The notes: a model not told the origin generated them from the sequence alone. A stretch of DNA of 18,302 bases from Flavobacteriaceae bacterium UBA5950 (GCA_002430545.1 DJCM01000016.1:1-18302); one strand, 5' to 3'; positions 6,682 to 15,496 are shown, numbered from the stretch's first letter. Made by a program: numbers and translations.

Positions 6682-9627
6682 ATGCAAAATAACGGACTGG
6701 TTAAATTATTTGCCGTATTATTTGTGTTGGTGAGTATTTACCAACTTTCTTTCACCTTTATTGTCAATCGTACAGAGGATAATGCCCGCGCATACGCCTT
6801 GGAAAAAATCGATGAAGGCAGCACAGATTACTTTGATGCCCTCAACGCAGCTGAACGTCAATATTTAGATTCTGTTTCGACTGATCAACATTTTGGGTAT
6901 GCAAATGCTAAAATGAGAGAGCTCAACAAAGGTCTTGACCTCAAAGGGGGGATCAACGTTATTTTGCAAATTTCTGTTAAGGACATACTAAAGGGATTGG
7001 CTGAAAATACACGCAGTCCTCTTTTTAATCAGTCACTTGCACAAGCAGATGAACTCCAAAAATCATCTGATGATAGCTATGTAGAGAGCTTCTTCATTGC
7101 CTTTGATGAACTTAAGGGCGATCAAAACCTTGCAAGTCCAAGCATATTTGCAAATCGCACCTTGAGTGACGATATCCAAATTGACATGACTGATGATGAG
7201 GTAAAGCCAATTATTCGCACAAAAATTGATGAATCCATTGTTTCGGCATTTGAAGTTTTGCGTAAGCGTATTGATAAGTTTGGTGTTACACAACCAAATA
7301 TCCAACGCCTTGGGAACTCTGGTCGGATTTTGGTAGAACTCCCTGGCGCAAGAGACATCGATCGTGTAAAAAACCTCTTACAAAGCACAGCTCAGCTTGA
7401 GTTTTGGGAAACCGAATCAAAAGATAAATTGATCTCTTTTCTATTTCAAGCCAATGAGGTTTTAAAACAGACAGTTGTTCAAGAATCTACAGAAAAACCA
7501 CAAGACGACAATTCAGAAATCGATGATTTATTGGCTGATATTGAAGCGCAGCAAGATTCGATTTCGGTTGTTCAAAATCCCATTTTTGATATCGTTGTCG
7601 ATATCGATTTTCCTGGACCTGTTCTTGTGCGCATTGCCGAAAAAGACAGATCAACCTTCGATTCTTATTTGAAAAGGTCTGAGGTTAGAGGTTTGTTGCC
7701 AGCAGAATTGAGATTTACAAAATTCCTTTGGAGTAAAAGTGATCCAAATTCTGAGCTAATCGACCTTTATTCAATTCGATCCAATCGAACAAATACACCC
7801 CCATTGGGTGGTAGTGTCATTGTTGATGCAAGAAGTACTTATGACCAGTTCAACTCTCCAGCTGTGAGTATGCAAATGAATGCAAAAGGTGCTCGTGCTT
7901 GGGAAGAAATGACTGGTAAGGCTTTTCGTGAAAATGGGAATATTGCTATTGTTTTAGACAATTTGGTTTACTCAGCACCAGGTGTTTCTAAAGGAGCAAT
8001 TTCTGGTGGTCGATCGGAGATTTCGGGTCAGTTTACAGTCAATGAGGCGACAGACTTAGCAAACGTACTTCGTGCAGGTAAACTCCCTGCAGCAGCTGAA
8101 ATTATTCAATCTGAAATTATCGGCCCATCTTTAGGCGCAGAAGCGATTGAGAGTGGTATCAATTCGTTTGTGATTGCATTGTTGCTCGTTTTGGTATGGA
8201 TGATGTTTTACTATGGTAGAGCAGGTCTCTATGCTGATGTTGCTTTGACATTAAATATCATACTCATTTTCGGTATTCTTGCAGGTTTAGGAGCAGTACT
8301 TACTCTACCAGGGATTGCAGGTATTGTTTTGACCATCGGTATGTCTGTTGATGCCAACGTACTGATATTTGAAAGAATACGTGAAGAATTGACTCGTGAA
8401 AAAGGTTTGAGACTATCTGTGTCAGATGGATTTCAAAATGCACTTTCATCAATCCTTGATGCAAACATTACAACAGGTTTAACAGCTTTGATTCTCTTTC
8501 TATTCGGGACAGGCCCGATCAAAGGATTTGCAACAACTTTATTGATTGGAATCGCCACCTCCTTGTTTACTGCAATATTTATCACAAGGATTTTAGTTGA
8601 CTCTCGCGTAGAGAAAAAGAAAGCACTTCATTTCTCTACTTCTGCAACCAAAAACTTATTCCGAAACCTGACATTTACCTTCTTGGGGAAACGAAAATTC
8701 TCTTACATAATTTCCGGGTTTCTGATTGTCGTCGCCATCACATCATTGTTTACCAATGGTCTTAATCAGGGTGTTGATTTTGTTGGTGGTCGATCGTATA
8801 CAGTTCGATTTGATAAAGCCATCAATTCTGCCGAAGTGCAGTCTGATCTTGTTGCTGTTTTGGGTAATGCCGAAGCCAAAATTTTTGGTAATGATAATCA
8901 GTTAAAAATCACAACTAACTACAAAGTCGATGTTGATGGACAAGCTGTTGATGATGAAATACAACAATTGATGTATGGCGCATTGCAAGCATACCTTCCC
9001 GATGGCACTGACTACAAAAGCTTTGTCACTACAAGCGAAGAGAAGCAGGTGGGAATCATGTCATCCATCAAGGTTGGTCCTACAATTGCTGATGATATCA
9101 AAAGCAATTCCTTCTTGGCTGTTTTTGGGTCGCTTATTGTAGTGTTTTTATACATCCTATTAAGATTTAGAAGGTGGCAATTTTCACTTGGAGCAGTTGC
9201 TGCTGTTTTTCACGATGTGTTGTTGGTCTTGGGTATCTTTTCATTGACCTATAATTTTATGCCATTCAATATGGAGATCAATCAGGCTTTTATAGCTGCA
9301 ATACTCACTGTTATTGGATATTCTTTGAATGACACAGTTGTTGTGTTTGATCGTATTCGCGAGTATGCAAAAGCGCATAGCAGTTGGCCTTATGAAAGAA
9401 CAGTCAATGTGGCTTTAAACAGTACCTTGAGTCGAACATTAAACACCTCTTTGACAACACTCGTTGTGTTGCTTTCCATTTTTCTATTTGGTGGTGAGGC
9501 CATTCGTGGGTTTATGTTTGCCTTAATCGTGGGTGTAATCGTCGGTACCTATTCTTCTATGTTTATTGCAACGCCGATTATGTTTGATACAATCAAACAA
9601 AAATCACTTGAAGAAAACAAGGAATAA
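6682..9627 (+). CDS. secDF: SecD-SecF fusion, protein translocase accessory subunit
   Basis: Inner-membrane RND-type partner of SecYEG that uses the proton gradient to pull exported proteins out of the channel. In 981 residues it contains a complete SecD then a complete SecF, the fused arrangement usual in Bacteroidota. SecD part: first membrane segment at about 6-27, signature KGLDLKGGINV (83-93), large periplasmic P1 region to about 490, and a membrane bundle at about 492-660 containing GIVLTIGMSVDANVLIFERI. SecF part: a membrane segment near 672-690, signature GVDFVGGR (697-704), a smaller periplasmic domain, then a bundle from about 810 to 970 with TVIGYSLNDTVVVFDRI. An acidic stretch at about 265-295 (QDDNSEIDDLLADIE) looks like a flexible insert in P1. 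The stop is one base away from the convergent lgt stop. Confidence 0.96.
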   Translation: MQNNGLVKLFAVLFVLVSIYQLSFTFIVNRTEDNARAYALEKIDEGSTDYFDALNAAERQYLDSVSTDQHFGYANAKMRELNKGLDLKGGINVILQISVKDILKGLAENTRSPLFNQSLAQADELQKSSDDSYVESFFIAFDELKGDQNLASPSIFANRTLSDDIQIDMTDDEVKPIIRTKIDESIVSAFEVLRKRIDKFGVTQPNIQRLGNSGRILVELPGARDIDRVKNLLQSTAQLEFWETESKDKLISFLFQANEVLKQTVVQESTEKPQDDNSEIDDLLADIEAQQDSISVVQNPIFDIVVDIDFPGPVLVRIAEKDRSTFDSYLKRSEVRGLLPAELRFTKFLWSKSDPNSELIDLYSIRSNRTNTPPLGGSVIVDARSTYDQFNSPAVSMQMNAKGARAWEEMTGKAFRENGNIAIVLDNLVYSAPGVSKGAISGGRSEISGQFTVNEATDLANVLRAGKLPAAAEIIQSEIIGPSLGAEAIESGINSFVIALLLVLVWMMFYYGRAGLYADVALTLNIILIFGILAGLGAVLTLPGIAGIVLTIGMSVDANVLIFERIREELTREKGLRLSVSDGFQNALSSILDANITTGLTALILFLFGTGPIKGFATTLLIGIATSLFTAIFITRILVDSRVEKKKALHFSTSATKNLFRNLTFTFLGKRKFSYIISGFLIVVAITSLFTNGLNQGVDFVGGRSYTVRFDKAINSAEVQSDLVAVLGNAEAKIFGNDNQLKITTNYKVDVDGQAVDDEIQQLMYGALQAYLPDGTDYKSFVTTSEEKQVGIMSSIKVGPTIADDIKSNSFLAVFGSLIVVFLYILLRFRRWQFSLGAVAAVFHDVLLVLGIFSLTYNFMPFNMEINQAFIAAILTVIGYSLNDTVVVFDRIREYAKAHSSWPYERTVNVALNSTLSRTLNTSLTTLVVLLSIFLFGGEAIRGFMFALIVGVIVGTYSSMFIATPIMFDTIKQKSLEENKE

Positions 9628-9628
9628 T

Positions 9629-10456
9629 TTAAGTCGACTTTAACTGGGCTCTCCTGAGCAGATAAAAACCAACAAGGATGAGTGGTATACTCAGCCATTG
9701 TCCTGTGGAAAGAACTCCTAGTGATGTTTCAAACCCTCCTTGACTTTCTTTTACAAACTCTGCGATGAAGCGTACGCCAAACAGCAAAACAAAAAAGGCA
9801 CCAAAGAGAAAACCAGTTTGGTCTTTTCGGTTTGTATTCCAGTACAAGTGATGCAGAATGAGGAATACAATTAAATATCCAAAGGACTCATAAAGTTGTA
9901 CAGGATGTCGTGGCAATACTTCGCCTCTATTCAGAAAAACAACCCCAAAATCACTGTTGCTATAAAGACCAACAATCTCAGAATTAAAGAAGTTTCCAAT
10001 TCGAATAAAAATTCCTGCAAATGCAACTGTAATACATAAACGATCAAGTACCCAAAGCAATGGTTTATAAGAGTATTTTCTTTGATACAAATACAAAGAG
10101 GTGATGATTCCAATGGCAGCACCATGACTCGCCAATCCTCTATAGCCAGTAAACTCCAAACCATCAGCTGTTACTTTGATGGGCAATAGAATTTCAGCCA
10201 AGTTGTTTTGATAATAATCCCAATTGTAAAAAAATACCTCGCCCAAACGAGCTCCGAGAAGTGTACCAACAATGGTAAAAATAAATAAAGGCTCAAGGTA
10301 TTCTTCAGACACTTTTTCATGCTGATAGAACTTTTTCATCATATAAAAACCGACAGCAAACGCAATGACAAACATCAAGCTGTAGTAGTGAAGACCAAAC
10401 GATCCGATTTTAAAAATGGTTTCATTAGGTGCCCATTCAAATTTATATAAAATCAT
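9629..10456 (-). CDS. lgt: Prolipoprotein diacylglyceryl transferase
   Basis: Inner-membrane enzyme that transfers diacylglycerol from phosphatidylglycerol to the lipobox cysteine of prolipoproteins, the first step of lipoprotein maturation. The 275 residues contain about seven hydrophobic segments. Conserved residues are H111 (RGLASHGAAIG, counterpart of E. coli H103), R152 with N155, N158 and G163 in RIGNFFNSEIVG, and R229/E233 in GVRFIAEF (counterparts of R239 and E243). The gene is last in the run folE, cysS, yidD, lgt and lies 35 bp after yidD. Its likely substrates include the putative lipoprotein encoded at 14476-15486. TATCTTTA on the same strand at 10471-10478 is a one-mismatch -7 box that could give it extra transcription. 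Confidence 0.96.
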   Translation of the reverse strand: MILYKFEWAPNETIFKIGSFGLHYYSLMFVIAFAVGFYMMKKFYQHEKVSEEYLEPLFIFTIVGTLLGARLGEVFFYNWDYYQNNLAEILLPIKVTADGLEFTGYRGLASHGAAIGIITSLYLYQRKYSYKPLLWVLDRLCITVAFAGIFIRIGNFFNSEIVGLYSNSDFGVVFLNRGEVLPRHPVQLYESFGYLIVFLILHHLYWNTNRKDQTGFLFGAFFVLLFGVRFIAEFVKESQGGFETSLGVLSTGQWLSIPLILVGFYLLRRAQLKST

Positions 10457-10470
10457 AATTGGAATTTTTG

Positions 10471-10478
10471 TAAAGATA
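10471..10478 (-). promoter_or_regulatory. Weak candidate -7 element for lgt
   Basis: On the - strand this reads TATCTTTA, one base from the TATCTTTG seen before asnB, gyrB and folE. It ends 14 bases before the lgt ATG, the same distance as at asnB. No -33 element was recognised. The short yidD-lgt gap means lgt can equally be read from the upstream promoter. Confidence 0.2.
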
Positions 10479-10491
10479 CTGTTTTGATTGA

Positions 10492-10713
10492 TTAGGGTAC
10501 TGGGTCATATCCTTTGCCACCCCACGGATGACATTTTGATATACGACTGATTGATAATCGAATTCCCTTAACAAGCCCATGTTTTTTTAGTGACTCTGCT
10601 GCATAGTGAGAGCAACTGGGATCGAAACGACAGCTTGCAGGGAAAAAAGGTGAAATCGCAGTTTGATAAATTTTGATATAAACCAAAAAAGGAAAAATCA
10701 AAATTTTTTTCAC
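10492..10713 (-). CDS. yidD: Membrane protein insertion efficiency factor YidD
   Basis: A 73-residue small protein of the YidD family, which associates with the inner membrane and helps YidC insert membrane proteins. The N-terminal stretch KKILIFPFLVYIKIYQ is amphipathic to hydrophobic. Family motifs are CRFDPSCSHYA (C28 and C34), a glycine at 46 and the C-terminal CHPWGGKGYDPVP (C61). The start codon is GTG (10711-10713) and overlaps the cysS stop in a GTGA arrangement, so translation is probably coupled to cysS. There is no nearby in-frame ATG that keeps the conserved N terminus. Confidence 0.93.
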   Translation of the reverse strand: MKKILIFPFLVYIKIYQTAISPFFPASCRFDPSCSHYAAESLKKHGLVKGIRLSISRISKCHPWGGKGYDPVP

Positions 10714-12191
10714 TTTTTCAGAGTGTAAGTGGTTTCCTGAGCACCATCTTGCAGCAGAATGCCGGCTTTCGCCAACTCATCGCGTATCTTATCTGAGGTT
10801 GCAAAATCTTTTCGATTTCTAGCATCATTTCGCAGTTCAATCAAAAGATTTAATGAGTTTTCTAGATAATGATCAACTTTTTGCTCTTCTTGTGTCAGTC
10901 CCAACACATCATGTATGAAGTTGTGAAGGGATGATCGTAACTCATCTAAATCCCCTTTCGTAATACTCTCACGACCATCATATACATTTTGAACAATTTT
11001 GACAGCGTCAAACAAGTTGGCGATAAGGATGGGCGTGTTAAAATCGTCATTCATTGCATCATAGCACTTCTGTTTCCATTTGGCAACATCAAATCCAGTG
11101 GTTTCTTTGGCAGTGTTGAGTGATTCTAGAATTGAGAGTCCATGCATGAGTTTAGAAAACCCTTTTTCAGAGGCAAGCATCGCATCGTTGCTGATGTCCA
11201 TCACAGACCGATAATGTGCCTGAAGCATAAAAAATCGTGTGACAGCAGGCGAAAACGGACGATCCATAATGTCATTCTCTCCAGAGAATATTTCATTCGG
11301 CAATATGTTATTTCCAGTACTCTTTGCCATTTTTTTACCATTGAGCGTAAGCATGTTTGCATGTATCCAATAATTGGCAGGTGAACAGTTCGAAACTGCC
11401 TCACCTTGGGCAATTTCACACTCGTGGTGTGGAAATTTAAGATCCATCCCACCTCCATGAATATCAAACTGATTACCCAAGTACTTGGTACTCATTGCAG
11501 TACATTCTAAATGCCAGCCTGGAAAACCATCACTCCAAGGGGAGGGCCAACGCATAATGTGCTCAGGTTGCGCTTTTTTCCATAGTGCAAAGTCCTGAGG
11601 ATTGCGTTTTTCACTTTGGCCACTTGTTTCACGTGTGTTGTGAATCATATCCTCAAGCTTCCGACCACTTAGTTTTCCGTATGCTGAACTTTTATTGAAT
11701 TTTAATACATCAAAATAGATAGAACCATCGACTTCATAGCCATAACCTGTATCCATAATCTGCTTCACCAGCTCAATTTGTTCAATAATATGACCTGTAG
11801 CAGTGGGTTCAATACTCGGGGGTAAGGTGTTGAATTTGGCAAGAGTTCGATGAAAATCAACTGTGTATTTTTGAACCACTTCCATGGGTTCAATCTCTTC
11901 GATTCGTGCTTTTTTAGCAATGCGATCTTCTCCTTCATCTGCATCATTTTCCAAATGACCAGCATCTGTGATGTTTCGAACATACCTGACTTTGTAGCCC
12001 AAGTGTTTGAGGTATCTAAATATGATATCAAAGGAGATAAATGTTCTACAATTACCAAGATGAACATTATTGTAAACAGTAGGACCACAAACATACATCC
12101 CCACCATCTGATCATGAATGGGTGTGAACTCTTCTTTAGAACCACTTAAGGAGTTATAAATTTGAATACGCTGTTCTTTGCTTATTCCCAT
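10710..12191 (-). CDS. cysS: Cysteinyl-tRNA synthetase
   Basis: Class I aminoacyl-tRNA synthetase that charges tRNA-Cys. The 493 residues carry the HIGH-type motif HLGN (44-47), and the second signature KMAKS (287-291) followed by TGN. Zinc ligands are C35 (YVCGPTVYNN), C230 (GWHLECTAM), H255 and E259 (FPHHECE), which together recognise the cysteine substrate. The C-terminal helical anticodon region ends in an ARNRKDFATSDKIRDEL segment typical of the family. It starts 6 bp after folE and overlaps the yidD start by 4 bp, so all three are likely on one transcript. Confidence 0.97.
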   Translation of the reverse strand: MGISKEQRIQIYNSLSGSKEEFTPIHDQMVGMYVCGPTVYNNVHLGNCRTFISFDIIFRYLKHLGYKVRYVRNITDAGHLENDADEGEDRIAKKARIEEIEPMEVVQKYTVDFHRTLAKFNTLPPSIEPTATGHIIEQIELVKQIMDTGYGYEVDGSIYFDVLKFNKSSAYGKLSGRKLEDMIHNTRETSGQSEKRNPQDFALWKKAQPEHIMRWPSPWSDGFPGWHLECTAMSTKYLGNQFDIHGGGMDLKFPHHECEIAQGEAVSNCSPANYWIHANMLTLNGKKMAKSTGNNILPNEIFSGENDIMDRPFSPAVTRFFMLQAHYRSVMDISNDAMLASEKGFSKLMHGLSILESLNTAKETTGFDVAKWKQKCYDAMNDDFNTPILIANLFDAVKIVQNVYDGRESITKGDLDELRSSLHNFIHDVLGLTQEEQKVDHYLENSLNLLIELRNDARNRKDFATSDKIRDELAKAGILLQDGAQETTYTLKK

Positions 12192-12197
12192 GATCTT

Positions 12198-12890
12198 TTA
12201 GAATGCAGTTTCTAACCGAATGTATTCCAAAAATTCTTTTTTTACTTCTGGCTTGCTGAATGCTCCTCCAAATTCGGCAGTGACTGTGCTGCAGTCCACA
12301 TCGCGAATTCCTCTCGAGTTGACACATAGGTGCTTGGCATCGATTACACAGGCAACGTCTTTTGTTTCAAGGGCAGACTGGAGCATATGCACAACCTGAC
12401 GAGTGAGGCGTTCTTGTACTTGTGGTCTTTTTGCAAAGAAATCGACAATTCGATTCATTTTAGAGAGCCCAATAACAGTACCATTCGAAATGTATGCAAC
12501 ATGTGCTTTTCCAACGATGGGCAACAAATGGTGCTCACAAGTCGAGTAGAGAGTAATATTTTTCTCCACAAGCATATGCCCATATTTGTACTTGTTTTCA
12601 AAAGTGGAAAGCTTGGGTGATTTCGCTGGATTAAGACCTCCAAAAATCTCTTGAACAAACATTTTGGCGACACGCTTTGGCGTTCCCCTCAGACTGTCAT
12701 CAGTCATATCCATCCCTAATGTTTCTAAAATATTAGAGACATCTTTTTCAATTCGATTGATTTTTTCCTGATCAGAAAGATCAAATGCATCTTCACGCAA
12801 TGGGGTATTGGCCGAGTTACTTTGGTGATCATTGGCGTCAAAATCCTCTAAAGAATCCTGTAATAATTTATCAAATTTCATTGCATCCAT
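12198..12890 (-). CDS. folE: GTP cyclohydrolase I
   Basis: Converts GTP to 7,8-dihydroneopterin triphosphate, the first step of tetrahydrofolate synthesis. In 230 residues the zinc ligands C118 and H121 (CEHHLLP) and C189 (KHLCVNSRG) align with E. coli C110, H113 and C181. GLSKMNRIVDFFAKRPQVQE and the C-terminal TVTAEFGGAF region are also standard. The first 40 or so residues are acidic and poorly conserved. Two in-frame ATGs are possible (12890 and 12881, giving MDAMKF or MKF). A -7 box ends at 12899, so the first ATG would leave an extremely short leader and the second is a real alternative. It heads the folE-cysS-yidD-lgt run. Confidence 0.96.
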   Translation of the reverse strand: MDAMKFDKLLQDSLEDFDANDHQSNSANTPLREDAFDLSDQEKINRIEKDVSNILETLGMDMTDDSLRGTPKRVAKMFVQEIFGGLNPAKSPKLSTFENKYKYGHMLVEKNITLYSTCEHHLLPIVGKAHVAYISNGTVIGLSKMNRIVDFFAKRPQVQERLTRQVVHMLQSALETKDVACVIDAKHLCVNSRGIRDVDCSTVTAEFGGAFSKPEVKKEFLEYIRLETAF

Positions 12891-12898
12891 ATCAAATG

Positions 12899-12906
12899 CA
12901 AAGATA
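12899..12906 (-). promoter_or_regulatory. Candidate -7 element for folE
   Basis: On the - strand this reads TATCTTTG, identical to the boxes before asnB and gyrB. It lies in the 41-bp gap between the upstream outer-membrane protein gene and folE and ends 8 bases before the first folE ATG. No TTG is visible at the usual -33 distance. Confidence 0.48.
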
Positions 12907-12931
12907 CTTATTTATAAAGAATAATTTTATG

Positions 12932-14458
12932 CTAAAACTTGAAGTTCCAACTCACTGTGAAATGCTTAAAATTGATATCGTTATCAGCACGATCTGTCAG
13001 CCCAGTATCATAGAGTTGATGACTACGGCTTTGACTACTGTTGAGGATAGATAAATTGACAACGCTAGATTTAAAATTAAATCCAATTCCGTAAGATGTA
13101 CCAGATCTGTCCCCTAGCAATTTTTTATCGTTGTATGGAGATTCTTCAAGGTGGTAACCAGCGCGAAGACTTATGCCCCCTAGTCGGTATTCACCTCCAA
13201 CTCGATAGGTCGATACCGAACGCCAACTTTGATCAATTTGATTGTTTAATGCAATAAATACATTGTTATCATTTGGACCAATGTGTGAGTTTTGGTAGTC
13301 CTTTAAAGAGTAATCAAAAGATAAAATGCCTCGTTTGCCAAAAATATATGCCAAACTTCCACGAAACTCACTCGGCGTTTTGATCGTGTAGCTTTCATAT
13401 ACATTAATGACATCTGTCAAATCAATTACGTCATTATATGAATTTCCATCGCTATCTGTTGATTTTGTTTCGAGATACTGGGAAAACTCATCATTCAATT
13501 CATACCAAGTTGGGGTCTTATAGCTTATTCCTAATCTTACATTTTTGTTTGGCATAGCAATGGCACCAAACTGAAGGGAAACTCCTCCACCGTATGTGTA
13601 AAGTTCATTTTGGAAATAAGTTTCTTGTAAGAAAGATTCAGTAAGATATCCAGTTTCTTTGGTTGAGGTAATTTGTCGATACTCAACGTTGGAAGCATTG
13701 ATGTTTGCACCCAAATACAACCAGTCATTGTATTGCCCAGAGAAAGTAAACGCCATAGACCAGTTTTCACCACTTGTTTGGATCGAATGATTGTGTTGGA
13801 CAGAAGAATATATTGCATTGGACACAAACAAGCTATCATCTGGAAGGTAATCAAAAATATAGGCATTATAGCCTAAAAAAGCTTGTTGATACCCAAACCC
13901 ATGACTTGATGATTCTCCAAAAAACTGATAGACATCACGAACAGATTCAAAATCACTCAAACCAAGCTTTCCACCATCTTTTCCAGCAGCGTAGTCCAGG
14001 AAGTAGTTGTCCAAACCACTCTCAGCGTTAGTGCCATTGATTTGAATATTGTTGTGATAATAACTCTGCATTTGCGCATTAAAACCAAAGGCAATTTTTT
14101 TCCATGCTGTATCAGTATTGTCGTTCTTGAAAACAAATACACCGCCTATTTGGTTCATTCCTCCGTTTTTGTTTTGTGTAGGTGTGGAGGTCACAAAATA
14201 TGTGGTCTTGTTTTCAGTTGTTAGTGTCGACACACTCAAACCAAATTCACTTGTATTATACACAGCACTAGCCGCTGGATTGATGTGAATGGCTGAGAGA
14301 TTACCACCCAATGCTCCAAAAGCACCAGACATGGCTTCATAACGAGAATTACCACTGAGATTTTCTTGTGCAATGCTGTGAATTAGGTCTAGATTTTGGG
14401 CAGGTAATATCCAAAAGCTCAATAGAAATGTAAAAAAAGAAATTGAGAGGGTTTTCAT
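12932..14458 (-). CDS. OmpP1/FadL-family outer-membrane beta-barrel protein
   Basis: A 508-residue predicted outer-membrane protein. The N terminus is a signal peptide (hydrophobic SFFTFLLSFWIL, cleavage probably after LPA at about residue 20). Next comes a block rich in small residues, RYEAMSGAFGALGGN, then INPAASA, which is the plug-like start seen in Bacteroidota FadL/OmpP1 proteins, often labelled hemin receptor or hydrocarbon transport protein. The remainder is alternating aromatic and polar strands typical of a barrel, and the chain ends in an aromatic strand, WNFKF. FadL relatives let hydrophobic molecules across the outer membrane, but the cargo here cannot be read. It follows the aromatic-rich lipoprotein gene by 17 bp without a visible promoter, so the two are probably co-transcribed. 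Confidence 0.83.
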   Translation of the reverse strand: MKTLSISFFTFLLSFWILPAQNLDLIHSIAQENLSGNSRYEAMSGAFGALGGNLSAIHINPAASAVYNTSEFGLSVSTLTTENKTTYFVTSTPTQNKNGGMNQIGGVFVFKNDNTDTAWKKIAFGFNAQMQSYYHNNIQINGTNAESGLDNYFLDYAAGKDGGKLGLSDFESVRDVYQFFGESSSHGFGYQQAFLGYNAYIFDYLPDDSLFVSNAIYSSVQHNHSIQTSGENWSMAFTFSGQYNDWLYLGANINASNVEYRQITSTKETGYLTESFLQETYFQNELYTYGGGVSLQFGAIAMPNKNVRLGISYKTPTWYELNDEFSQYLETKSTDSDGNSYNDVIDLTDVINVYESYTIKTPSEFRGSLAYIFGKRGILSFDYSLKDYQNSHIGPNDNNVFIALNNQIDQSWRSVSTYRVGGEYRLGGISLRAGYHLEESPYNDKKLLGDRSGTSYGIGFNFKSSVVNLSILNSSQSRSHQLYDTGLTDRADNDINFKHFTVSWNFKF

Positions 14459-14475
14459 TGACGTTATTTTATTAT

Positions 14476-15486
14476 TTATCTTCTACCACGACTGGATGAT
14501 CGAGAGTAGGACCCACTTGAGTTACTTGAACTCCTTGTACTCCGAGAGCTGCCAGAACTATAGGATCGATTGTTCGATCTAGAAGTGTTAAAATTATTAT
14601 TTGATGATCTGGTTTGTCGAGATTGATAAGTGTTGTTGGACTTAGAATATGATCTAGAATTGGTAGTAGAGTTCGAATTAGAGCTCGATCTGTAATTTCT
14701 CTTATTTGAGTAATCTCGCGTCATAAAATCAGATGATTTGTTTTGCTGACTTGTGTTTTGCGTAGCAGTAGTATTTGATATGCTATTGGATGTACGTCTT
14801 CCAACATTGTAGTTAATTGTACTGACATTTCCGTTGGCTGTTCGACGTTGTACGCTATACCCTTGGCCATCAGCAGAAGTAGAGGAGTTGCTTCTCAAAC
14901 TGCTGTTTCCTCCCGCTGGCGCACCACGACGCCCAGCACTTCTCACATATTGATTAGGATTTGAGTAATAATAATTTCCATAGTGATTGTAATAAGGATT
15001 GTAGTTATAATAATATGGATAATAGGTGTAGTAAGGATTGTAATATGACCACCCGTAGTAATATGGTTCATAGTGATATGACCAGTAATTCCAAGACCGG
15101 TACCTATGATGTCTCCACCAAGGACGGTAATAATAACTATTCCAGTAGAAATGGTCATAATCATGATAAATACCATGAGAACCATAGCCATAGACATTGA
15201 TGTTCACTGTACCAGCATTGCCATTGTTACTTTGGTCTGTTGCCAGAGAATCTAAAACAATATTTTGATTATTGTCAGCTAATTCCTCAGCTTTTTCTCC
15301 AAAATAATTTTTATAATATTTTCCATTGGAACTTTTGGTGTACTGTTTTTGAGGAGGAGGCGCATCACCATAAATCCCATCGTTGTAATACGAAACAGGG
15401 CTAAACGAGCCGCAACTTACGAACAACGATGTAGCTGAGAATAAAATCAACGTGACAAATGAATAGTTGGATATTTGATTTTTCAT
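14476..15486 (-). CDS. Putative lipoprotein with Tyr/Trp-rich and Ser/Asn/Arg-rich regions
   Basis: Function unknown. The start at 15486 is preferred over an in-frame ATG 10 codons upstream (15516), because it gives MKNQ plus a hydrophobic stretch and a lipobox LFVSC with C25, and because the upstream ATG overlaps a candidate -7 box. The 336 residues fall into regions: signal (1-24); a polar linker to about 105; an aromatic block at 114-180 with 28 Tyr and 6 Trp in 67 residues, in repeated PYY and YYY units; then a Ser/Asn/Arg/Thr-rich low-complexity tail from about 183 to the end (SSRGRR). It is probably exported and lipid-anchored, and may be disordered or self-associating. The gene lies directly before an OmpP1/FadL-like barrel gene and divergent from proS. 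Similar Ser-rich products beside such genes in flavobacteria have been given names such as vitellogenin-like, which reflects composition only. Confidence 0.72.
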   Translation of the reverse strand: MKNQISNYSFVTLILFSATSLFVSCGSFSPVSYYNDGIYGDAPPPQKQYTKSSNGKYYKNYFGEKAEELADNNQNIVLDSLATDQSNNGNAGTVNINVYGYGSHGIYHDYDHFYWNSYYYRPWWRHHRYRSWNYWSYHYEPYYYGWSYYNPYYTYYPYYYNYNPYYNHYGNYYYSNPNQYVRSAGRRGAPAGGNSSLRSNSSTSADGQGYSVQRRTANGNVSTINYNVGRRTSNSISNTTATQNTSQQNKSSDFMTRDYSNKRNYRSSSNSNSTTNSRSYSKSNNTYQSRQTRSSNNNFNTSRSNNRSYSSGSSRSTRSSSNSSGSYSRSSSRGRR

Positions 15487-15496
15487 AATGATACAA

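Noticed and set aside
9629..9643. Palindrome AAGTCGACTT at the secDF/lgt junction as terminator or protein-binding site
   Set aside because: It is a perfect 10-bp palindrome but has no T-run, lies in the lgt C-terminal codons, and is short enough to arise by chance.
14943..15197. Tyr-rich DNA block as a tandem repeat or CRISPR-like array
   Set aside because: Units are irregular in length and sequence with no conserved repeat and spacer spacing; the pattern follows from runs of tyrosine codons.
14961..15200. 79-codon + strand frame rich in Asn, Ser and His
   Set aside because: It is the antisense shadow of the Tyr-rich repeat block, and its composition simply mirrors TAT/TAC codons.
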